From the NCBI GenBank assembly GCA_964475955.1, contig CAYYZY010000009.1, positions 1 through 64,000 of the forward strand: a stretch of 64,000 nucleotides of DNA, written 5' to 3'. This document shows positions 32,374 through 43,197 of this stretch, piece by piece. Both the position numbers and the translations under genes were made by a program. Each line of letters begins with the position of its first letter. Within the stretch, counting starts at the first letter, position 1. The notes below the pieces were generated by a model. That model searched no databases, had not been told where the DNA came from, and was given only the letters and a program-made list of their open reading frames with translations. Source of the DNA: DATKZH01 sp964475955 (GTDB lineage Bacteria > Planctomycetota > Planctomycetia > Pirellulales > Thermoguttaceae).

Positions 32374-32709
32374 TCAACTCAGCCCTTCCGAAAGCTCGTC
32401 GGGTGTGAGAAGGCGCTGGCCCGAGCCGCGCACCGCGAGGACGTGGACCCGCGTTCCGTCGATCGTGAACAGGGCTCGGTAGGTTCGGCCCCTGCGGGTC
32501 TTGAAGAAAGCCTGCCGAACGTCCACGTCGAGTTCTTCACTCTCTGGGGCCAGCCCTCGGCCCTCCGCGCTCGTGGCCAGAGACTCGAGCGCCTTGAGAA
32601 ACGCCGCATACCACCGGTCTGCTCCCTCCCGAGACCGATCGGCAATCCAGGCGTAGATGTCCTCGGCGTCTTGACGGGCACGGCGGGCAAGATCGACTTG
32701 GCGGATCAT
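32374..32709 (-). CDS. RelE/ParE-family toxin
   Basis: A 111-residue protein with the RelE/ParE fold pattern: N-terminal helices (LARRARQDAEDIYAWIADRS), then a sheet with RQAFFKTRRGRTYRALFTID and the closing VHVLAVRGSGQRLLTPDEL. Members inhibit translation by mRNA cleavage or act on gyrase; which applies here cannot be told. Its ATG overlaps the stop of the upstream antitoxin gene by four bases (32706-32709), a typical coupled type II module. It lies close to the assembly gap, so further module genes on that side could be missing. Confidence 0.88.
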   Translation of the reverse strand: MIRQVDLARRARQDAEDIYAWIADRSREGADRWYAAFLKALESLATSAEGRGLAPESEELDVDVRQAFFKTRRGRTYRALFTIDGTRVHVLAVRGSGQRLLTPDELSEGLS

Positions 32710-32948
32710 GCGTCGTGGCGGATGTTGTGTTTGCTGCGGAACTCCTCGTCAAACTCGGCCAAAGGCTGAACGCGTCCCGCACGCACGTCTTCCAGCCCTT
32801 CTCGGACTGCCTCGACTGTCTCCTCGTATTCGCTTTGCCGGGCCCGCCAAAGACGCAGAACCTCCTCCGGCGACAGGTCCTTATGGCCTTGCTCCAAAAG
32901 CCCCTTCTGGAACTGGTGAAACAGTTCGAGTTCAGTAAGCGCAGACAT
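32706..32948 (-). CDS. Antitoxin of the RelE/ParE module
   Basis: An 80-residue acidic, helical protein (SPEEVLRLWRARQ, ETVEAVREGLEDVRAG, FDEEFRSKHNIR). Size, acidity, and position directly upstream of and overlapping the toxin gene indicate the antitoxin. The tail PLAEFDEEFRSKHNI is a pattern I associate with antitoxins paired with RelE-like toxins in planctomycetes. ATG at 32948 is preferred; another in-frame ATG at 32972 would add eight residues. Type II antitoxins usually repress their own promoter, probably in the 100-base spacer upstream. Confidence 0.82.
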   Translation of the reverse strand: MSALTELELFHQFQKGLLEQGHKDLSPEEVLRLWRARQSEYEETVEAVREGLEDVRAGRVQPLAEFDEEFRSKHNIRHDA

Positions 32949-33051
32949 GGGCTTCGATCCTCCTGCCGACATTCTATCGCCGCGGAGCGACCGATTCCAG
33001 GCGGACGGGATACCCGGGGGAAGCAACAGCCACCGGAAATCGTACACGCGA

Positions 33052-35730
33052 TTACCGTGCAAGTTCTCCCGGGCGCCGGGCGTCTGCCCCCTCCGGCGGA
33101 CCCATCACCGGGCGATTTTCCAGGAGGGCTTCCAGGATCGCGAACAGGAGATCGTAGCGCACGCGCAGGTCCGGCTCGAGCTCCGACCGGAGAATCATGG
33201 ACTGGTCCTCGTCGGGCGTGAGCATCCAGTGGCCGCCCATCGCCGTGTCGTTCAGCGCCGAGCCGAAACCGACGGCGATCACGTGGCCGTTGCCGTGCTT
33301 TGTGCGGGCGGCGACGGGCGCGCCGTCGACCCACATGAACGGCTCCCCCCCGACGATCTCGCAGGCGCCTTCCAGCTCGAGGCCGGGCCAACCGTCCGAC
33401 ATGCCCAGGCGGCCGGCTCGCGCCGTGGCATGGCTCACGCCCAGGCCGAACGGCCACAATAGGCTGTTCGACGTAGAGCCTAAGCTCTCAGGCGAGTCGA
33501 ACACCAGCAGCCTTCCGCCCCCGGCCACGTACTCGACCAGCGCCTCCCGGAACTCGCCGGGCACACTTCGCGTGGGACAGATCACGACGAGGGCGTCGCC
33601 GGAGAGGGCCTCCTCGCCCGACAGGCGGATCGTGTAACACCCCAGGCGTGGAATCCATTGCTCCAGCAGCCCGTAGCCCCGGCCTTCGCCCTCGGTCTCG
33701 GAACCGAGCGACAGGGGGGCCTCCGACACGGTCCGGTCGACCACGACGCGGGGCATCGGCCGTTGCGGCACGGGCAGGGGCATCGCCGCGCGATGGACGG
33801 CCACGACGGCCGCCGATCCCGCGGTTGCCCCGAGCACCCCCGCACCCAGAAGCACGAGCCACTGGGCATCGCCCCGGGGGGCGAGAACCAGCCCGGCCGC
33901 CAGCAGCACAAGGGCAACCACCAGCGCGAGCACGACCAGCGGCACGCGCACCGCGGCGCGGTCGAGCGGGCTCGTGCGATTGAGCCAGTCGATCATTCCC
34001 AACATCAGCTCCGACTTGCCGGACTGGAACGTGCAGAAGTTGGAGAAGATCGTCGAATCGGTGAAGGCCATCACCCGGCCTCGACCTTGCCGCATGGCCC
34101 AGAGCTGGACGAACGCCCCGAAGCCCATCTCGGGACGGAGCTCGGCCTCGGGGTGGAAGTTCGACGCATGGTAGTCGGGCGGGAGGCTCCACAGGCCCGT
34201 CTGACGCGCCACCGCTCGGCCCCAGCGCCGGCCCGGGTCGACCGAGCAGGAGACCGCGTAATGCATCGGCGGCAGGTGTTGCACGGCCGGGTGGGGGACG
34301 GTCGGCGGATCGAGCTTCTGGATGTACGCCGAGCCGATGCAGAACAGCAGATCGTGGCGGAAAGTGATGCCGAACGGCCGGCTGACGTCGTTCAAGTACG
34401 TGCTCGACTTGAACACGTTCGTGTGGTCGCCCACCAAAAGCAGGCTCCCGCCGTCTTCGACGAACCGGGCAATCGCCGCCACCTCCTCGGGCAGGAACCG
34501 CGCCGTGGGGATCTTGACCACCAGCACGTCGCACTCGGCGAGCTTGTCGCGGTCGATCGGGTCCGACTCCAAGAGCCGCGACATCTGGTAGTACTGGCCC
34601 AGGTAGTCGTAGATCCGCGTGTAGCTGTACGACGGGTCGTGGCCGAAATGGTCCTTGTCGTAGGGCCGATCGGTCGGCTCCCACGTGGAGTGGCGCTCGA
34701 CGAACATCACGCGCCCCCCCTTGGGCCGGCCTGCCGGGTCCCACAGCGTGATGAACGTGGTGATCGCCACGGCACCGGTCACCAAGGCCAACGCGGCCGG
34801 CGCACGCCATCGGGGGCAGCCGGCGGGCTCGGTGGGAGCCGCGGCCGTTTCGGTGCCGTTCGGTTGGTCTCGATCCGACTTATTGCGCGGAAATCGGACC
34901 AGTCGCCATGCAACGAGCGCGAGCCCCACCAGCAGCGCCAGGGCCAGCCACGGGCTGAAGAACTGGTTCATCGTCGTCAGACGCGAACCGGGGCTGGCAA
35001 GCAGCACCCGGTGCATGTAAAGCGCCAGGAGCAACGCGGCCCGCAGGGGAAGCCACGCAAGCAGGATCAGCGCGAGGACCTGCGCCGCCCGACAGCAGCT
35101 TGCGAGCCGCGTCGCCCTGGGCAAGCGGTTCCAGGCCGTCATCGCCAGCAACGCCAGCCCGCCGACGAAGAAGCAGAGGGTACCGGGGTCGAGGAAGAGG
35201 TCCCAGGTGGCCGCCATGGGGTGGATCGCGGCGTCGTCGAAGACCTCGCGGTAGGAGTGCATCGTCACGGTCGATCCGTGGACGGCCACGTCGAGACCGA
35301 GAAGCGAAGCGGCCCGGCCTACGAGGTGGGCCAACGGCCGCGGCAGGTCGTGCGACCGGGCGGTCTGCCCCGCGTACGCCAATATGGCCAACGACTGGAC
35401 CAACAGCACCGTGCCGCCCTTCACGGCCCCCCAGCCGAGCGGCCGCGACCACCGCAAGGGAATCCGGGCGAACTGGAGGAGCAGACCGACGACGATCAAC
35501 AGCGGCGCCGCCCGATAGGGCCAGGGCAAAAAGCACACGGCCGGCAGGAGCATCGCCACGGCCAACCCGCCTTGGCCTTGCGTGGGCCCGCGCTTGGGCT
35601 GGGAAGCGAGCAGCGACACGCCCAGGATGACCGCCACCGCCCAAGCCGGCCAGTGGGCCGGCTGGTAGTAGCTCAAGCCCAGAAGCCACGAGCCCGACAG
35701 CAGCGCCAGCCCGATCCACGCCCGCATCAT
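33052..35730 (-). CDS. Membrane protein with degenerate exosortase-like domain and two GATase1-like domains (second of pair)
   Basis: An 892-residue protein; ATG at 35730 overlaps the upstream stop as ATGA. Residues 1-280 hold about eight transmembrane helices, including LAHLVGRAASLLGLDVAVHG (134-152) and LPLRAALLLALYMHRVLL (227-244), which resemble exosortase segments before and after the active site, though no ACSG motif is present. Residues about 395-470 are a GATase1/DUF4350-like Rossmann unit (DVLVVKIPTARFLPEEVAAI then FVEDGGSLLLVGDHTN). Two helices follow (about 596-645), then a second unit at about 712-790 (ALVVICPTRSVPGEF, YVAGGGRLLVFDSPE). It shares this architecture with the neighbour upstream. 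Likely partners in one complex; the function is unknown to me. Confidence 0.75.
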   Translation of the reverse strand: MMRAWIGLALLSGSWLLGLSYYQPAHWPAWAVAVILGVSLLASQPKRGPTQGQGGLAVAMLLPAVCFLPWPYRAAPLLIVVGLLLQFARIPLRWSRPLGWGAVKGGTVLLVQSLAILAYAGQTARSHDLPRPLAHLVGRAASLLGLDVAVHGSTVTMHSYREVFDDAAIHPMAATWDLFLDPGTLCFFVGGLALLAMTAWNRLPRATRLASCCRAAQVLALILLAWLPLRAALLLALYMHRVLLASPGSRLTTMNQFFSPWLALALLVGLALVAWRLVRFPRNKSDRDQPNGTETAAAPTEPAGCPRWRAPAALALVTGAVAITTFITLWDPAGRPKGGRVMFVERHSTWEPTDRPYDKDHFGHDPSYSYTRIYDYLGQYYQMSRLLESDPIDRDKLAECDVLVVKIPTARFLPEEVAAIARFVEDGGSLLLVGDHTNVFKSSTYLNDVSRPFGITFRHDLLFCIGSAYIQKLDPPTVPHPAVQHLPPMHYAVSCSVDPGRRWGRAVARQTGLWSLPPDYHASNFHPEAELRPEMGFGAFVQLWAMRQGRGRVMAFTDSTIFSNFCTFQSGKSELMLGMIDWLNRTSPLDRAAVRVPLVVLALVVALVLLAAGLVLAPRGDAQWLVLLGAGVLGATAGSAAVVAVHRAAMPLPVPQRPMPRVVVDRTVSEAPLSLGSETEGEGRGYGLLEQWIPRLGCYTIRLSGEEALSGDALVVICPTRSVPGEFREALVEYVAGGGRLLVFDSPESLGSTSNSLLWPFGLGVSHATARAGRLGMSDGWPGLELEGACEIVGGEPFMWVDGAPVAARTKHGNGHVIAVGFGSALNDTAMGGHWMLTPDEDQSMILRSELEPDLRVRYDLLFAILEALLENRPVMGPPEGADARRPGELAR

Positions 35731-38606
35731 GGTGCCACCTCGTCGGGGGGGGCGTCGTGGGGGATGCTGCCCGAGGGATCCGCCATCAGAGGGCCGGATG
35801 GCCCGGGCGGCGCGTCGGCTGCATCTGCGGGGCCGGACGGACTCGACATTGGGCCCACTCCCGGGGGCGCACTCCCCGGTGTGGGCGGGGCAGCTTCGTC
35901 CTCCGGCCGGTCGACGCCCTGTTCCACCCCTTCGGCGGCGCCGGCCTCCTGAGCGCTGGGCGGCAGCCGGGCCTCTTGCCCGGTCAACGAGCCGAGAAGC
36001 CATCGCCAGAAATGGGCGTTGTCGTACCGGCCGGCGAACGGTTCCCCGCCCGTGTATTCCAGGTTCTTGTTCATCGCGAACGCCGTGTCACCAACGACGA
36101 TGACGTTGCCGCGCCCCACCTTCGCCAGGGCGATGATCGGCAGGTTCCCGAACCCCCGCACCAGCACCTCGTTCGCGCCGCACTCCACCGGCCAGCCGTG
36201 GTAGATGAGCAACCCGGAGTCGTAGTCGGCACCCCACGCCCGATACAGCGTGCGGAAGTGCCCCATCGGCGCCGGCTCGCGAACGTTCTCCTGCGGCGGA
36301 ACCGGGATCGGCGGCACGCGGAGGCCGAAATCCTCCAGCAACGGCTGGACGGGCCCCGCGCGATCGGCCCCCACCGTGCAGAGGAACGTCCCCCCGCGCT
36401 CGACGAACTGCCGCACCGCCGCTTGCTCGCTCGGCGAGAACGGCCGGGCCGGGGCGATTGAAACCAGCAACCCCGCGCGCTTTAGGCGCTCGGTCGTCAG
36501 GTCCGGGAGCAGGAACGCCTGGAAGCCGCTCCGCATCAGCGTCAGCGCCAGCCCGGCCGTGCCCTCGAAGCCCCAACCGCTGTCGCCGTAGGCCTCCATG
36601 TGCGAGGCGTCGATGTAGGCCACGTTGTTGTACGCGGCGTGCCGCCGCCCGTCGGGAAGCACCCGCATGCTCACGCTCCCCAGCGTGCGCGAGCCGGCCA
36701 GCACCAGCGCCAGCACGACCGCCGCCGTCGCCACGCGCGTCGGGGCGGGGCGGAAGGCGAAGAGCCCCACCAGCGCAATGCAGCCGAGGATTCCCAGTAG
36801 CTGGCGCCATCCGGCCTGCGGGCTGCCTGCGCCTCCGGCCAAATAGGCCAGAAGCCGGCCCGTGAAGACGTACGAGCTGACGTTCCCCTCGTTCGTGAAG
36901 CCGAAGGCGTTGGACACGACCACCACGCGCCCGCGACCCAATCGCTGTTCCGCCGCCAGCACCAGGTCGCCCAGCTTCTCGCCGGTGTCGTACTGGAACA
37001 CGCGCGTCAGCGCCGAATCGACGCCCGGATCGCTCCAACCCCAGCGTCCCACGAGCAGGGGCCGGGCGGGCCATCGCAGGCGGATCGAAGGCCCGGGCGG
37101 CATGCCGAACCGGTCGCGACCGTCGTCGACGCCGAGCGCTGCCGGATGGACCATCGGGGCGTACGCATCCTGCCAGCGCCAGGTGGCCGACTTGGCGCTG
37201 TCGAAGAGGACTTCGATCCCCCGGCTCGGTGCCAGGACGTAATCGAGGACCTCGTTGTACGAGCTGACCCGCGCGCCGTCGCGGATCGGTGTCCCGGCGA
37301 GCAGAAGCAGCGAGCCGCCCCCACGGACGAACTCGCGCACCCGGTCGAGCCGATCCTCCGGCCAGCGACCGAGCGGATGGATGATCAGCAGCACGTCGGC
37401 CTCGGCAAGGTCCCGCGGGGCCAACTCGTCGGAGGCGACCAGACGGCCGCCCAGGGAAGCCACGAAGTCGGGCAGCATCCCGTACATCCCGGCCGAAGCC
37501 TGACCGTAGCGGCCGTGGACGGGTCGCTCCCAATCGAGGTAGCCCTGGTTGGCGGCCACGATCGTCTTGCCCGCCAGGGTCGACCGGCCGGGGGCCAGCG
37601 TCGTCACCAGCGGCACGAGGGTCGCGAGCACCACGGGCGCCCACGCGAGCAGGTGGCCGCGCAGGTCTCCGGGAGCTTGGGGGGCCGCCGGCTGCTTCCC
37701 CTGAGCCCCGGCCCCGCGCTTCTTCTTGGCCGAACTCTCCTCCGAGCCGGCCTCGGGCAGCGGCGACCAGGCCGTCCAGCGGAACATCAGCCCGGCGATC
37801 GCCAGGTGGATTGCCCCAGCCAGGAGCGGGACGTTCCACGGCAGCAGGCTTCGCACGCCGTCGCTCCAGCTCCAGGGCGCCGGGATGTAGTCGCGGAACT
37901 CCGGCGGCGGAGGGGGCGGCGGCAGCAACTCGTAAAGGTCCTTGGCATACGCCACCACCACCAGGTAGAGCCCATGGCCCGCGAGAATCACCACGGCAGC
38001 CCATGCGGCGCGGGCGCCGCGCGGCGGGGCCGTCCACGCCAGCCAACCGGCGTAAACGGCCGCCATCACGATCAGGAAGTCGAGCCCCGCGAAGCTCGCC
38101 TCGATGCGAAGCGGTCTCCCCGCCACGGCGGCAACCAGCCTGCCTGCCAACGCGCCCAGCGCATTGGCGGCCGACCAGACGGCCGGAATCGAACCGCACG
38201 CCAGCAGGTAGACCGCCAGCACGGCGGCCGCCAGCGAGGACAGGAGCAGGAGGCGGCGATCCACCCCCGCGCTCGCCCGCGAAAGCACCGCCAGCACCAG
38301 GCAAACGCCCAGCACGTTGTAGACCGCCGCGGCCGGTACCATCATCGCGACCGCCGCGACCAGGGCCGCCGCGAGCAGGAGGCGGTCGGTTCGCTTCGAT
38401 CGGCCGGGCCAGGCGGCGATCAAACCCACGCCCAAGGCGAGCCAACTCAGGCCATGGGCAAACGGACGAGCCAGGAGGCCCGTCGACCCGGCGGCCAGCC
38501 ACGTCGCGGCAAGGCCCGCCAGCGCAGCAACACTTGCCCGGCCTGAGGGCCGGAAGGGCGGGGAGCTCACGACTTGCGGCGGACGAGGTTTCGGCTCGAC
38601 ACTCAT
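35727..38606 (-). CDS. Membrane protein with degenerate exosortase-like domain and two GATase1-like domains (first of pair)
   Basis: A 959-residue protein from ATG 38606 (38624 is an alternative). Residues about 20-280 are multi-pass membrane. ANALGALAGRLVAAVAGRPL (147-166) and SFAGLDFLIVMAAVYAGW (171-188) resemble the exosortase core, with SFAGL in place of the catalytic ACSGL. GATase1-like units lie at about 402-445 (ADVLLIIHPLGRWPED, FVRGGGSLLLLAGTP) and 710-760 (AGLLVSIAPARPFSPSEQ, FVERGGTFLCTVG), with two helices between them (about 603-640). The C-terminal 80 residues are disordered Pro/Ala/Asp. Its stop overlaps the next gene's start by four bases. A tandem duplication with the downstream gene is likely but old. 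Exosortase kinship is my inference from pattern, not proven. Confidence 0.75.
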   Translation of the reverse strand: MSVEPKPRPPQVVSSPPFRPSGRASVAALAGLAATWLAAGSTGLLARPFAHGLSWLALGVGLIAAWPGRSKRTDRLLLAAALVAAVAMMVPAAAVYNVLGVCLVLAVLSRASAGVDRRLLLLSSLAAAVLAVYLLACGSIPAVWSAANALGALAGRLVAAVAGRPLRIEASFAGLDFLIVMAAVYAGWLAWTAPPRGARAAWAAVVILAGHGLYLVVVAYAKDLYELLPPPPPPPEFRDYIPAPWSWSDGVRSLLPWNVPLLAGAIHLAIAGLMFRWTAWSPLPEAGSEESSAKKKRGAGAQGKQPAAPQAPGDLRGHLLAWAPVVLATLVPLVTTLAPGRSTLAGKTIVAANQGYLDWERPVHGRYGQASAGMYGMLPDFVASLGGRLVASDELAPRDLAEADVLLIIHPLGRWPEDRLDRVREFVRGGGSLLLLAGTPIRDGARVSSYNEVLDYVLAPSRGIEVLFDSAKSATWRWQDAYAPMVHPAALGVDDGRDRFGMPPGPSIRLRWPARPLLVGRWGWSDPGVDSALTRVFQYDTGEKLGDLVLAAEQRLGRGRVVVVSNAFGFTNEGNVSSYVFTGRLLAYLAGGAGSPQAGWRQLLGILGCIALVGLFAFRPAPTRVATAAVVLALVLAGSRTLGSVSMRVLPDGRRHAAYNNVAYIDASHMEAYGDSGWGFEGTAGLALTLMRSGFQAFLLPDLTTERLKRAGLLVSIAPARPFSPSEQAAVRQFVERGGTFLCTVGADRAGPVQPLLEDFGLRVPPIPVPPQENVREPAPMGHFRTLYRAWGADYDSGLLIYHGWPVECGANEVLVRGFGNLPIIALAKVGRGNVIVVGDTAFAMNKNLEYTGGEPFAGRYDNAHFWRWLLGSLTGQEARLPPSAQEAGAAEGVEQGVDRPEDEAAPPTPGSAPPGVGPMSSPSGPADAADAPPGPSGPLMADPSGSIPHDAPPDEVAP

Positions 38607-38904
38607 GCCAGGTCCAGGGTGCATCGAAAGAGGTCGCTTATCGAGGCGGCTTGCGCCCCTGCCCGAAGCTGTATCGTCTGCCCAGCCAGCCCAGCCAGCA
38701 CCGAAACTTCCCAGTATGCTTGGGCCGCAGACCCGGGTCAAACCGGCTTACGCCGAAAAATCCCTGCGATCCACCTCTTGCGGCGCCCGGCGCCGGCCGA
38801 AACAATCGGGGAGATGATAGCGCCCGGTTTCGCGCGCCGGCGCGACCCTCGCGCTGGCGGGAGCCCGCCGACCACCTCCTTCCCTCCACCCGAAAGACCA
38901 GCCC

Positions 38905-39840
38905 GTGCCGAAACGAAAAGACCGGCGGCAGTTCTTCCGCGACGCAACCCTGGTCGCCGCCGGCGCGGTCGGCGGCGTCGCCGGCGGGATGTTCCCCACC
39001 CGAACCCCCGCCATCGGACCCATCCCGCGAAACGGCACGCCCCATTTCAAGTTCAGCCTGTCGGGCTACAGCTATCGCAAGCTGCTCACGGGCGACCCGC
39101 CGGAGCTGACGCTCGACGACTTCCTGGCCGACTGCGCCCGATTCGGCCTCGACGGGACCGAGCCGACCTCCTACTACTTCCCCAAGGACCTGACGCACGA
39201 CTATTTGCGGCAGCTCAAGGGCCTGGCCTTCCGCCTCGGGCTCGACGTCTCGGGAACCGCCGTGGGCAACGACTTCTGCCACCCCGCCGGGCCCGAGCGC
39301 CACAAGCAGATCGCCGACGTCAAGCAGTGGGTCGACTATGCCGAGATCCTGGGGGCGCCGGTCATTCGGATCTTCTCCGGCCGACCGCGCACGGGGCAGA
39401 CCGAGGACGAAGCCCACCGGCTGGCCGTCGAGGGGATCGAGGAGTGCTGCGACTACGCGGGCCGGCACGGCGTGTTTCTGGCCCTGGAGAACCACGGCGG
39501 CCTGACCGCGACGCTCGACGGCATGATGCGCCTGGTGCGCGACGTCAAGAGCCCTTGGTTCGGCGTGAACCTCGACACGGGCAACTTCCACCACTGGGCC
39601 GCGATCGACGCCATGTACGCCGATCTGGCCGAGCTCGCGCCGTTCGCCCTGAACGTGCAGGTCAAGGTGGCGGTCAGCGGCCCGGAGCGCAAAAAGGTCC
39701 CCGCCGACTTCGAGCGACTGGCGCGCATCCTGGCCGACGCGGCCTATCGCGGCTACATCGTGCTGGAATACGAGGAAGACGAAGACCCGCGCGTGGCCTG
39801 CCCCCGTTATCTCGGCCAGTTGCGCGAGGCGTTCGCTTGA
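38905..39840 (+). CDS. Twin-arginine-exported TIM-barrel sugar isomerase/endonuclease-IV-fold protein
   Basis: A 311-residue protein starting with GTG at 38905. The leader MPKRKDRRQFFRDATLVAAG is a twin-arginine signal. The body is an AP-endonuclease-family-2 TIM barrel, the fold of xylose isomerase-like sugar phosphate isomerases/epimerases: GLDGTEPTSYYF, APVIRIFSGRP, VFLALENHGG (metal-ligand glutamate), FGVNLDTGNFHHW and the closing VLEYEEDEDP. The metal-ligand set looks complete, so it may be an active epimerase or isomerase acting outside the cytoplasm. It stands alone between divergent neighbours on its left and acs on its right. Substrate unknown. Confidence 0.88.
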   Translation: MPKRKDRRQFFRDATLVAAGAVGGVAGGMFPTRTPAIGPIPRNGTPHFKFSLSGYSYRKLLTGDPPELTLDDFLADCARFGLDGTEPTSYYFPKDLTHDYLRQLKGLAFRLGLDVSGTAVGNDFCHPAGPERHKQIADVKQWVDYAEILGAPVIRIFSGRPRTGQTEDEAHRLAVEGIEECCDYAGRHGVFLALENHGGLTATLDGMMRLVRDVKSPWFGVNLDTGNFHHWAAIDAMYADLAELAPFALNVQVKVAVSGPERKKVPADFERLARILADAAYRGYIVLEYEEDEDPRVACPRYLGQLREAFA

Positions 39841-39851
39841 TGAACGTGGGC

Positions 39852-39940
39852 GGCCGGGTGGCTGGGGTCGAGTCGCGAGCAGCGAGCGACGAGCCCCCAG
39901 TCAATGCCCACCCCGGGGCTCGCTGCGCACCACCCCGGCC
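39852..39940. repeat. Inverted repeat with GGGGTCGAG...CGAGCCCC arms
   Basis: GGCCGGGTGGCTGGGGTCGA on the left and CACCCCGGCC with CCCCGGGGCTCGCTGCGC on the right form a long imperfect palindrome. A diverged relative is at 17285-17350. Confidence 0.65.
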
Positions 39941-40211
39941 GCGGTCGCCTGCCGCGGCTTCATCGCCACCGGAACCTCGCGATCGGGGTGTATGGGCGAT
40001 TGATACACCCGGTCCGCCGGATGGTGATCGACACTTGTGCGTCCGGAAGCGCGGTGGCTGCCGAGGATCCCACCGTTGCGCAAACCGGGGCGAATTCGCC
40101 GACGGTCCCCCGGACGTGGCGGCAACGCGGCGCCCTCGAGGTCGAAGATCGCCCCGCCCCGCCCTCGCCCCCAACGCCGCGATTCTCCTTGCCCGGCGCG
40201 CGTATGGCCGG

Positions 40212-40240
40212 TTGACACACCGCGCAGCCGGTCCTACAAT
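40212..40240 (+). promoter_or_regulatory. Sigma70-type promoter of acs
   Basis: TTGACA (perfect) at 40212-40217, a 17-base spacer, TACAAT (5/6) at 40235-40240. It lies 60-90 bases upstream of the acs ATG, whose ribosome site GGAGGAAG is near 40289. The closest match to consensus in the window. Confidence 0.75.
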
Positions 40241-40302
40241 CATCGGTTTTGTCCCCCCTAGCGGAAGTAAGCACTCGCACAGCGATCCGGAGGAAGCCAC
40301 TC

Positions 40303-42260
<1,958 letters not shown>

Positions 42261-42261
<1 letters not shown>

Positions 42262-42368
42262 TGGCCGAGCTGTTCGCCTCCGGCCTGCTCTTCGACCTCC
42301 TCTGGCTGCTCGTCGGCTGCGCCCTGGCCTACAAGGTCGGAAGCGGCGGGCAGTGGTGGGAGGACTGA
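42261..42368 (+). CDS. Small membrane protein coupled to acs
   Basis: A 35-residue frame whose ATG shares one base with the acs stop (TAATG at 42259-42263). It encodes a single hydrophobic helix (LLFDLLWLLVGCALAY) preceded by MAELFASG and followed by a short polar tail KVGSGGQWWED. The overlap implies translational coupling, and the helix with charged ends looks like a genuine transmembrane microprotein rather than chance sequence. No homologue is known to me. It may act on acetate uptake or on Acs localisation; both are guesses. Conservation downstream of acs in relatives would decide. Confidence 0.6.
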
Positions 42369-42738
42369 GCGGATTCGTGTCCAACCTCTACGGCGGGCCC
42401 GGGGCGCGATCGAGTGTCCCGTGCTGAGCATCCGGGAAAAGCCCGCCAGAGATGCCGCGGCACGGGCGGAATCCGCCCCGCTTCCGCCCTCCCTCTTCCG
42501 GGGGCCTTGTGGCTTCTTGCGCCCCCGCGTAACGTAGAATTGTCGGGTCGAGAATTGTTCCCCCCAGTTCTGCCCCTCTCTGCTTGCGCGGATTGTTCCC
42601 GTGGGCTCGCAGTGACCCGATTCCTCGGGCCCGCTCGGGGCGGAGCGGCTTCCGGCCGCATGAAAGCGGCCGCTGCGAACGGCGTGTGGATGATCCGAGC
42701 TTGCGCCCTCGGGAGAGGCATTCCGTTGAAGGAGCATC
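42369..42738. other. Spacer, nothing recognised
   Basis: About 370 bases between the microprotein and the lipoprotein gene. A possible -10 box TAGAAT is near 42535 without a convincing -35 partner. No repeat family was recognised. Confidence 0.45.
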
Positions 42739-43194
42739 ATGATCGCGGGTAGGCGCTGGCAGCTTGCGGCCGCTCTGTCGTTGACTTCCCTGCTGTTGGC
42801 GGCGTGCGGTTCGCAGAACGACCGCCGACCGATGCGCGGCCGGGTCGAGGTCGACGGCGTGGCCGTCCCGCGCGGCTCGATCGGCTTCCGGCCCGTGGCG
42901 GGCAATTCCGGCCCCGCGGCGAACGCCGGAATCGTCGACGGAGCCTACCGGTTCACCGAGGAGACCGGGCCGCACGCCGGGCCCCATCGTGTGGTGATCC
43001 AGATCGAACCGCCGGCCGGGGGCGAGCAGGGGTCGGGAGCCGGGGCGTCGCGCGACCGCAAGGCGGCCGGCGTCGGCACGCGGCCTCCCCGCGCTCGGGC
43101 TGCGGGGGGACCGGCGGCGCGTCGTCACTGGGAGCTTCCGTACACGGTGCCGGCCGGCGGCGACTACCGCAAAGACTTCGAGTTGGAGGGCTGA
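42739..43194 (+). CDS. Lipoprotein with carboxypeptidase-regulatory-like fold
   Basis: A 151-residue protein with a lipoprotein signal ending LTSLLLAAC (lipobox, Cys 23). The body RGRVEVDGVAVPRGSIGFRP...GIVDGAYRF resembles the small transthyretin/carboxypeptidase-regulatory-like lipoproteins found directly beside DUF1559 genes in planctomycetes. Residues 90-130 are an Arg/Gly/Ala-rich loop. AGGAG precedes the ATG by about six bases. The DUF1559 pilin-like gene begins three bases after its stop, so the two are co-transcribed. The likely role is in an envelope structure with that pilin-like partner; this is inferred from the pairing. Confidence 0.8.
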   Translation: MIAGRRWQLAAALSLTSLLLAACGSQNDRRPMRGRVEVDGVAVPRGSIGFRPVAGNSGPAANAGIVDGAYRFTEETGPHAGPHRVVIQIEPPAGGEQGSGAGASRDRKAAGVGTRPPRARAAGGPAARRHWELPYTVPAGGDYRKDFELEG

Positions 43195-43197
43195 GCG

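Larger units (their letters stand above)
39841..40302. other. Spacer carrying a repeat and the acs promoter
   Basis: About 460 bases. It holds the inverted repeat 39852-39940, a GC-rich middle with no credible gene, and a strong promoter at 40212-40240. Confidence 0.6.
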
